Of a DNA stretch of 64,000 bases, positions 35,495 through 43,100 are shown one piece after another. The stretch comes from JABDIP01 sp965237625 (GTDB lineage: Bacteria > Pseudomonadota > Alphaproteobacteria > DSM-16000 > Inquilinaceae), in the NCBI GenBank assembly GCA_965237625.1, contig CBDEGD010000044.1, forward strand, positions 124,001-188,000. Reading direction: 5' to 3'. The notes beneath the pieces are model-generated. The model saw only the letters and a program-made list of their open reading frames with translations. It did not search any database and had not been told where the DNA came from. Every line of letters starts with the position of its first letter. The stretch's first letter is position 1. The position numbers and the translations under genes were made by a program.

Positions 35495-35676
35495 TCCGTC
35501 ATCCGGGTGAAATTGGCGGCTACCCCTGTTCTCGCCGAATTTGGCTTACAACCCGTTAATTCCTAAGTATTGGGCCGTAATACACTGAAACCTATACTAT
35601 ACGATTTTGTGGTGCAGACTATTTGTGGACCGAGAAGCCGGACCGAATCCAACCAATGCGCGCAATCGGATATGCC

Positions 35677-36177
35677 CTAATTGCACTGCCCAAGCGACCC
35701 GTCCGCGCATATGCGTGCACCATCGATCCACATCGCTCCGGAAAGGTCGGCGTTGCGGAGATCAGCGCCGGCCAGACGGGCACCACTGAGGTTTGCCCCG
35801 CGCAGTATCGCGTTGACCAGCTTCGCGTTGCGCAAATCTGTATCCTGCAGATTGGCGCCGGTCAGATCGGCTTTGGTGAGATCCGCTTCGAATAGCCGCG
35901 CACCCTCCAGCGTAACGCCGATCATCGTGGCGCTGATGAATTTGGCGCGAAAGCCGTCGATGCCGTCGAGATTGCCGCCATCGAGATGGGATCGCTGAAA
36001 GGTCGCGTCCCGAAGCTGCGCGTTGGACAGGTCGACCCCAGCCAGATCGCGACCGTCATGATAGCAGCGGCGCCAATTGACCTCGGGCCCGGCCGGGTCG
36101 GTACACCCAGCCACGGCAGCGGTCGACACTGGCAACGTTACGCAAAGAGCCAGAACGGCAGACAAAATTCGAAGCAT
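35677..36177 (-). CDS. Secreted pentapeptide-repeat protein
   Basis: The ATG at 36177 gives 166 residues; the longer frame upstream (to 36444) overlaps the thioesterase gene in another frame and is discarded. Residues 1-23 (MLRILSAVLALCVTLPVSTA) are a signal peptide. The rest is built of A(D/N)LxX pentapeptides (FEADLTKADLTGANLQDTDL, GANLSGARLAGADLRNADLS), giving a right-handed quadrilateral beta-helix. Cysteines occur near both ends (AGCTDP, RRCYHD; ARICADGSLGQCN), likely disulfides. Function unknown. Confidence 0.75.
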   Translation of the reverse strand: MLRILSAVLALCVTLPVSTAAVAGCTDPAGPEVNWRRCYHDGRDLAGVDLSNAQLRDATFQRSHLDGGNLDGIDGFRAKFISATMIGVTLEGARLFEADLTKADLTGANLQDTDLRNAKLVNAILRGANLSGARLAGADLRNADLSGAMWIDGARICADGSLGQCN

Positions 36178-36253
36178 ACCGTCTGGTTTAGCCCGCGACC
36201 GCCAGATTGGCAAAGCCGAAAGTCGGCGAGCCGGCATGATTGTGGATGCTGAT

Positions 36254-36754
36254 CTATTCCCCGATGACTGCGAGCGGGCCAATGCCACGGCCGGATTCCG
36301 CCGGGCGGGCGATATCGGCTTGCGCCGCCAGCATCCGAACCAGCGCCGCGCGAACCGACTCCGGATACGGAGCGGCCCGCCGCGCGGCCATATCCACGTG
36401 CAGGCCGATACTCTCCATGGTGGCGGCCATGTGCTCTCCACCATCCCGCGCCATGCGCTGGAAGAAGTGCAGCCGCTTATCGTCGAAGCCGAGAAGATGG
36501 CTGGACACGACCAGGTCTTCGCCCTGCTTCAGTTCACGCTTATAGGCGATGTGCTGCTCGACCGCGAAGACCGATCGGTTTTCGCGGCGGCAATACTCCG
36601 CACCTATGCCCAGAACGTCGAACAGCCCATCGGTGGCGTGATCGAAGGCCATCACATAGAACGCCACGTTCATATGGCCGTTATAGTCGATCCAGTCCGG
36701 CTGGACGGTCTCGCGGTGGATGACAAGGCGCGGATCAAATCCGGATTGTGTCAT
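36254..36754 (-). CDS. Thioesterase-like hot-dog fold protein
   Basis: A 166-residue protein from the ATG at 36754. VQPDWIDYNGHMNVAFYVMA is the signature of the 4HBT-related group that includes carnitine/betainyl-CoA thioesterases (the active-site region is DYNGHMN). KRELKQGEDLVVSSHLLGFD and MARDGGEHMAATMESIGLHV complete the fold. The frame stays open much further upstream, but this is due to GC-rich DNA and RTX-gene shadowing. The substrate is unknown; no carnitine genes adjoin. Confidence 0.82.
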   Translation of the reverse strand: MTQSGFDPRLVIHRETVQPDWIDYNGHMNVAFYVMAFDHATDGLFDVLGIGAEYCRRENRSVFAVEQHIAYKRELKQGEDLVVSSHLLGFDDKRLHFFQRMARDGGEHMAATMESIGLHVDMAARRAAPYPESVRAALVRMLAAQADIARPAESGRGIGPLAVIGE

Positions 36755-37117
36755 GCGATCCCATGAGGCGCATCGTGACAGGCGAGGCGATTTCGCCCGA
36801 GCCATTCTGGCGCAGATGGCGCCCCATAGGAAGGTCATGCGGGTTAGGCCAGCACGCAACGTGCACGGCCAAACCAAGATCCACGGTTGCCGCCATCTTG
36901 CGCCGGGACGTTCGCGGCGCCCTTCGCCGCTCCACCGCGCGGGCGCCCAGATATCACAATCAAGAATGCGCACGGGCGGGGCGAATCTATCGGCATGATA
37001 GTAATCATTGGTAACTAAACGATTTAATCGCGAAATGAACTGTATAATTAACGACATAATTGTGTAACATAACATCGCCGCAACCCTCCAAATTCGCGAT
37101 GCGACAGGGGGCATGCG
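36755..37117. other. Intergenic region: promoter of the giant RTX gene
   Basis: The left part (to ~36960) is GC-rich with no supported gene on either strand. The right part is abruptly AT-rich and contains a perfect TATAAT at 37043-37048, about 70 bp before the ATG at 37118; a -35 match is weak. A ribosome site (CAGGGGGC) precedes the start. No known regulator box was recognised. Confidence 0.5.
37043..37048 (+). promoter_or_regulatory. Likely -10 element for the giant RTX gene
   Basis: TATAAT in an AT-rich block, 70 bp upstream of the start codon at 37118. A good -35 hexamer at 17-bp spacing is not obvious, so activation by a regulator would be needed if it is used. Confidence 0.4.
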
Positions 37118-40100
37118 ATGGGACATATTGACGGTTCCGACAACAACGACATCATCATCGGCTCGACCAACCGCGATAAGATCGGCGGGCGCAGAGGTGA
37201 CGACCTCGTTTACGCCCACGGCGCCGGCTTGGGAGTCGGGGAAATCCCGCCGGCAATCGATACGGCTGGTGGCGGCCCGGATGATCCCGGCATCGTCTCT
37301 GGTGGCCGCGGCAACGACAGTATCCAGGCTGCCACCAGCGACATCACCCTCGATGGCGGCCGGGGCGATGATATCCTGACCGGGGACGACGGCGACGACA
37401 CCCTCAGCGGCGGCCGGGGCGATGACATCCTGATCGGCGGCGGCGGCGACGACACCCTCGACGGCGGCCGCGGCAATGACACGCTCGACGGCGGTGACGA
37501 CGACGACACGATGGATGGCGGCCGGGGCGATGACACGCTCGACGGCGGCGGCGGCGACGACACGATGGACGGCGGCCGTGGCGATGACACGCTCGACGGC
37601 GGCGACGGCGACGACACGATGGACGGCGGACGGGGCAAGGACACGCTCGACGGCGGCGACGGCGACGACACGATGGACGGCGGACGGGGCGAGGACACGC
37701 TCGACGGCGGTGACGGCGGCGACACGCTGGATGGCGGCCGGGGCAGCGACACGCTCGACGGTGGTGAAGGTGACGACGATCTGCGCGGCGGTCGGGGCGA
37801 GGACACGCTCGACGGCGGCGCCGGCGACGATGATCTGGATGCCGGCAGGGGCGACGATTTCGGGATCTATCGTGTCTCGGAGAACATCGGCGCGATCGAC
37901 TTTTACGACGGCGGCCTGGGCTTCGATACCCTGCGGCTGGTTCTGACCCAAGAGCAGTCCGAATCCCCCGAGATTCAAGCCGACATCGCGGCCTTCCAGG
38001 CATTTCTCGCGGAAAACAGTGACGCGAACAGTACCGAAGGGCCGATCTTCCAGTTCACCGCCTTCGATCTCCAGGCCCGTAACTGGGAGGCCTTGGACGT
38101 CGTCGTCGAGCCGTCAATCACCTTCGATATCATGGTGATGTCGGATGATGTTGCCAACGACACGCCGACCCAGCAGGCGATGATCTCGGAGGAGGACGCC
38201 GGCGACAACGCGGCGACCTTCCGGATCACGTTGGATGATAGCGGCACACCGCTGGCCGGGACCAACACAGCCTCGGTGACGGTCTCGATCGACCCGACCG
38301 CGAGCACGACGGAGAACGACGCCGGCGGAGACTTCACCGCAGCGGTGATCCAGGCCATCGTCGACGCGGCGAACGCGGCGGGGATCGACCCCAGCAATCA
38401 GACGCCGACCAACGTCACCCTGACCTGGGAGGCTGGCGACCCGACGACGCTGGACGTTGTGCTGACGGCGTTCGACGACGACCTGGCTGACAGCCCGGAG
38501 GAGTTGGTCCTGGCACTGAGTGACGCCATGGCCGACAGCGGCACCGCCGCGATCGTGGCGGGCAAGGAGCGCGCCACGGCGACCATCGAGGACGGTGAGG
38601 AAGTGACCTTCGACATCATGGTGATGTCGGAGGATCCATCCAACGACAACCCGACCCAGCAGGCGACGATCTCCGAGGAGGACACCAGCGACAACGCAGC
38701 GACCTTCCAGATCACATTGGATGGCACGCCGCTGACCGGGACTAACACGGCCTCGGTGACGGTCTCGATCGACCCGACGAGCACCACAGAGGACGAAGAC
38801 TTCACCGAAGCGGCGATCCAGGCGATCGTCGACGCTGCGAACGCGGCGGGGATTGACCCCAGCGATCAGACGCCGACCAGCGTGACCCTGACCTGGGAGG
38901 CCGGCGACCCGACCACCCTCGACGTGGTGCTGACGGCATTCGACGACGACCTGACGGACAGTCCGGAGGATCTGGTCCTGGCACTGAGTGACGCCATGGC
39001 CGACAGCGGCACTGCCGCGCTCGTTTTGGGCAAGGAGCGCGCCACGGCGACCATCGAGGACATCGAAGAGGTCACCTTCGACATCATGGTGCTGTCGGAG
39101 GATCCATCCAACGACAACCCGACCCAGCAGGCGACGATCTCGGAGGAGGACACTAACGACAACACGGCAACCTTCCTGATCTCTTTGGGCGGTACGCCGC
39201 TGACCGGGACCAACATGGCCTCGGTGACGGTGGCGATCGGCGGTGACACGGAGAACGAGGCCGGCGGCGACTTCACCCAGGCGGTCGTCGACGCGATCCG
39301 GGAGGGCGCCATGCTGGCCAATGTCGCCTTTCAGGACAATAGCGATGGCACGGTGACGCTGACCTGGGATGCCGGCTCGAGCGCGGTCGTGGACGTTGTG
39401 CTGACGGCATTCGACGACGACCTGATGGACAGCCCGGAAGATCTGATCCTGGCACTGAGCGACGTCATGGTCGACAACGGCACCGCCGAGATCGTCATGG
39501 GCAAGGAGCGCGCCACCGGCACCATCATCGACAACGACCCTCCTCCTCCTAACGGCGAGATCATTTGGAAAAATGGTGGCGAAGTTAGCATCGGCGACGT
39601 TTCCGCCCTTCAGGTCTTCAACATCGGCACGGATATCACGGCACCTGCGCCTACCGACACTTGGATCGATAACTCCATCGACCGTAACTGGAGCACGCCG
39701 GGTAACTGGGAGGACGGGACACCCCCAACTGGCACAGACCATGTGGCCTTCGACGTTCGGGATTCGGGTGGAACCAACGTGGTGGACCCGGCGTTCCTGC
39801 TAATCGATGACGGCCGCATCGCCTCGCTGACCTATACCGGTGCTGGCCGCCACACCACCGACCTTGACGGCGGCAGCACGCTTCAAGTTGACGGCCCGGT
39901 CAGCGTCGGCATCGACAATCCGAGCGAGAGGGGTTCGCTCACGGTTCAAAATGGAACGGCTGTCACGGCGAATCTGAGTCAGTTGAACATTGGCCGGCAG
40001 GTCACTTCAACGGGCACTCGCCAAGTCGAAGGGAGTTTGCTTCTAGTCGACACTGCTCAATTAGATGTCGGCACACCGAGCGCACGGGCCACTGTGAACA

Positions 40101-43100
40101 TCGGGGTGAACGAGTCGAGTGCGGCGACCAGCGCCGCCACCGGACTGCTCGACGCCATGAACGGCACCGCAAACCTGCACGTCAGCGAGTTGAACATCGG
40201 CCGCTCGCTGCGCGGCCAAGAGGCCATGGGCACGCTGAAGTGGGATCAGCAGCCCGAGGCGGCGATCGATGCCACCATGATCTTCCTCAGCCGCGGCTCC
40301 AACGCCACCGGCGTGATCGACGTGGCCGCCGACGCCACCCTCAGGCTCGGCACCGCCGACGCCCGGGTCGGCCATTTGTTGATCGGGCGCAACGACATCA
40401 ACCAGGCCGGCGCCGCGGTCGGCGTGCTCGACATGACCGCCAACAACCCGACCTTCGAGGCCTTCATCGGCACCCAGTTGGAGCTTGGCCGGCAACTGGC
40501 CGTCAGCGGCGTCGGCACCGCCGACGGCAGTCTGATCCTGGCGAGCAACTCGCTGCTCGAAGTCGGCACACCGAGCGCACGGGCCATCCTGAACATCGGG
40601 GTGAACGATTCGAGCGCGGCGACCAGCGCCGCCACCGGACTGCTCGACGCCATGAACGGCACCGCCGACCTGCACCTCAGCGAGCTGAACATCGGCCGCT
40701 CGCTGCGCGGCCAAGAGGCCATGGGCACGCTGAAGTGGGATCAGCCCGAGGCGGCGATCGATGCCACCTCGATCTTCCTCAGCCGCGGCTCCAACGCCAC
40801 CGGCGTGATCGACGTGGCCGCCGACGCCACCCTCAGGCTCGGCACCGCCGACGCCCGGGTCGGCCATTTGTTGATCGGGCGCAACGACATCAACCAGGCC
40901 GGCGCCGCGGTCGGCGTGCTCGACATGACCGCCAACAACCCGACCTTCGAGGCCTTCATCGGCACCCAGTTGGAGCTTGGCCGGCAACTGGCCGTCAGCG
41001 GCGTCGGCACCGCCGACGGCAGTCTGATCCTGGCGAGCAACTCGCTGCTCGAAGTCGGCACACCGAGCGCACGGGCCATCCTGAACATCGGGGTGAACGA
41101 TTCGAGCGCGGCGACCAGCGCCGCCACCGGACTGCTCGACGCCATGAACGGCACCGCCGACCTGCACCTCAGCGAGCTGAACATCGGCCGCTCGCTGCGC
41201 GGCCAAGAGGCCATGGGCACGCTGAAGTGGGATCAGCCCGAGGCGGCGATCGATGCCACCTCGATCTTCCTCAGCCGCGGCTCCAACGCCACCGGCGTGA
41301 TCGACGTGGCCGCCGACGCCACCCTCAGGCTCGGCACCGCCGACGCCCGGGTCGGCCATTTGTTGATCGGGCGCAACGACATCAACCAGGCCGGCGCCGC
41401 GGTCGGCGTGCTCGACATGACCGCCAACAACCCGACCTTCGAGGCCTTCATCGGCACCCAGTTGGAGCTTGGCCGGCAACTGGCCGTCAGCGGCGTCGGC
41501 ACCGCCGACGGCAGTCTGATCCTGGCGAGCAACTCGCTGCTCGAAGTCGGCACACCGAGCGCACGGGCCATCCTGAACATCGGGGTGAACGATTCGAGCG
41601 CGGCGACCAGCGCCGCCACCGGACTGCTCGACGCCACTAACGGCACCGCCGACCTGCACTTCAGCGAGCTGAACATCGGCCGCTCGGTCCGCGGCCAAGA
41701 GGCCATGGGCACCTTGATCTTGGGAGACAATAGTCAAACAGACTCCACGCTGGTGAATATCGGCATCGATACGAATGCCGTCGGCACGCTTGACCAGATC
41801 GGAGGCAACCTCAACGCCCAAACAGTCAATTTCGGGGAAGACGGGACTCTGAACCTGGTTGGCGGAATCCTGACGGCCGATTTGATCAACCTGGACGGCG
41901 GAACCTTCAACTTTACCGGCGGCCGGCTGCAGATCGGCACCTTCGACGGCACCCTGGACCAGGACGGTGGCACGCTTGCGCCGGGCACATCTCCGGGCAT
42001 TGCAAACATCGACGGCGGTTACAATCTGGCCTCGCCCGGCACTCTCGAGATAGAGCTGGATGGTACAACGGTGGACGCTGAGTTCGACCAAGTGGTTGTT
42101 ATCGGCGAGGTCGATCTCAATGCCGACACCGGCATGGGCGGCATGCTGGATGTGATCCCGGGATTTGCACCCAACATCGGCGACAGCTTCCTCATCATCG
42201 ACAACGACCTGACAGATCCCATCGTGGGCACCTTTAAGGATCTGCCCGAAGGCGCAATGTTCGACGAAACCTTCGACGGCGACATCTTCAAATTCCAGAT
42301 CACCTACATAGGCGGCGACGGCAACGACGTGGTGTTGACGGCTGTACCGACGCCCCCGCCTGAAGCGATCTGGACCAACGACGCACCGGACAACCTCTGG
42401 CAGAGCCCGGCCAATTGGAACATCGACGCCGTTCCACCACCCGACGCGAACGTGATCATTCCGGACACCAATGGACCGGCGATCCACAACGGCGACACCG
42501 GCACGACGGATGTCGGGAGCCTGACGGCGAGTGAAGTACTTAATGTCCAGGGTGGAACCCTCAATTTGGGGTCAGCGTCGACAATTGAAGGCAACGGAAC
42601 ACTCAACCTCACCGGCGGCGTTCTGGGGATCGGCAGTGGCCTTAATGTCGACGGCCAGTTCAATCTGGACGGCGGCACAGTGCGTGGCGGTTTGCTGGTG
42701 CTTAGAGGCACCACGAATGTCATTGCTGGGATCCTCGACGATGTGACGCTGGACGGCGCCTTCGAGCTTGGCGCGTTCCGATCCGGTGTTGCGATCTTCA
42801 ACGATCTCCGGGGCGATCCCGTGAACGGCGCCATGGTAACACTAAGCGGCGACCAGACCTTGCTGTCCTTTGGCGACAGCCAGACCCTTAGTAATGTGAC
42901 AGTGGTGTTCGACTCCGGCGGCGGCGGGTTGCCCGTACGGACGCTTCAGGCGACCAACGCCGATGCGGTTCTGACCCTGGCCACAGATGTGACCATCAAG
43001 GGCGGGATGGGCCAAATCATCAGCTCGGGCGTCGGCAGCGCCGTCGTGAACAAAGGCACCATCTCTGCCAATGTCGATAACCAGGCCATCACCATCGACC

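Noticed and set aside
36755..37978. Upstream extension of the thioesterase frame into the RTX gene
   Set aside because: The frame is only open because of GC-rich repeats; family match begins at 36754 and the added part overlaps the RTX coding region.
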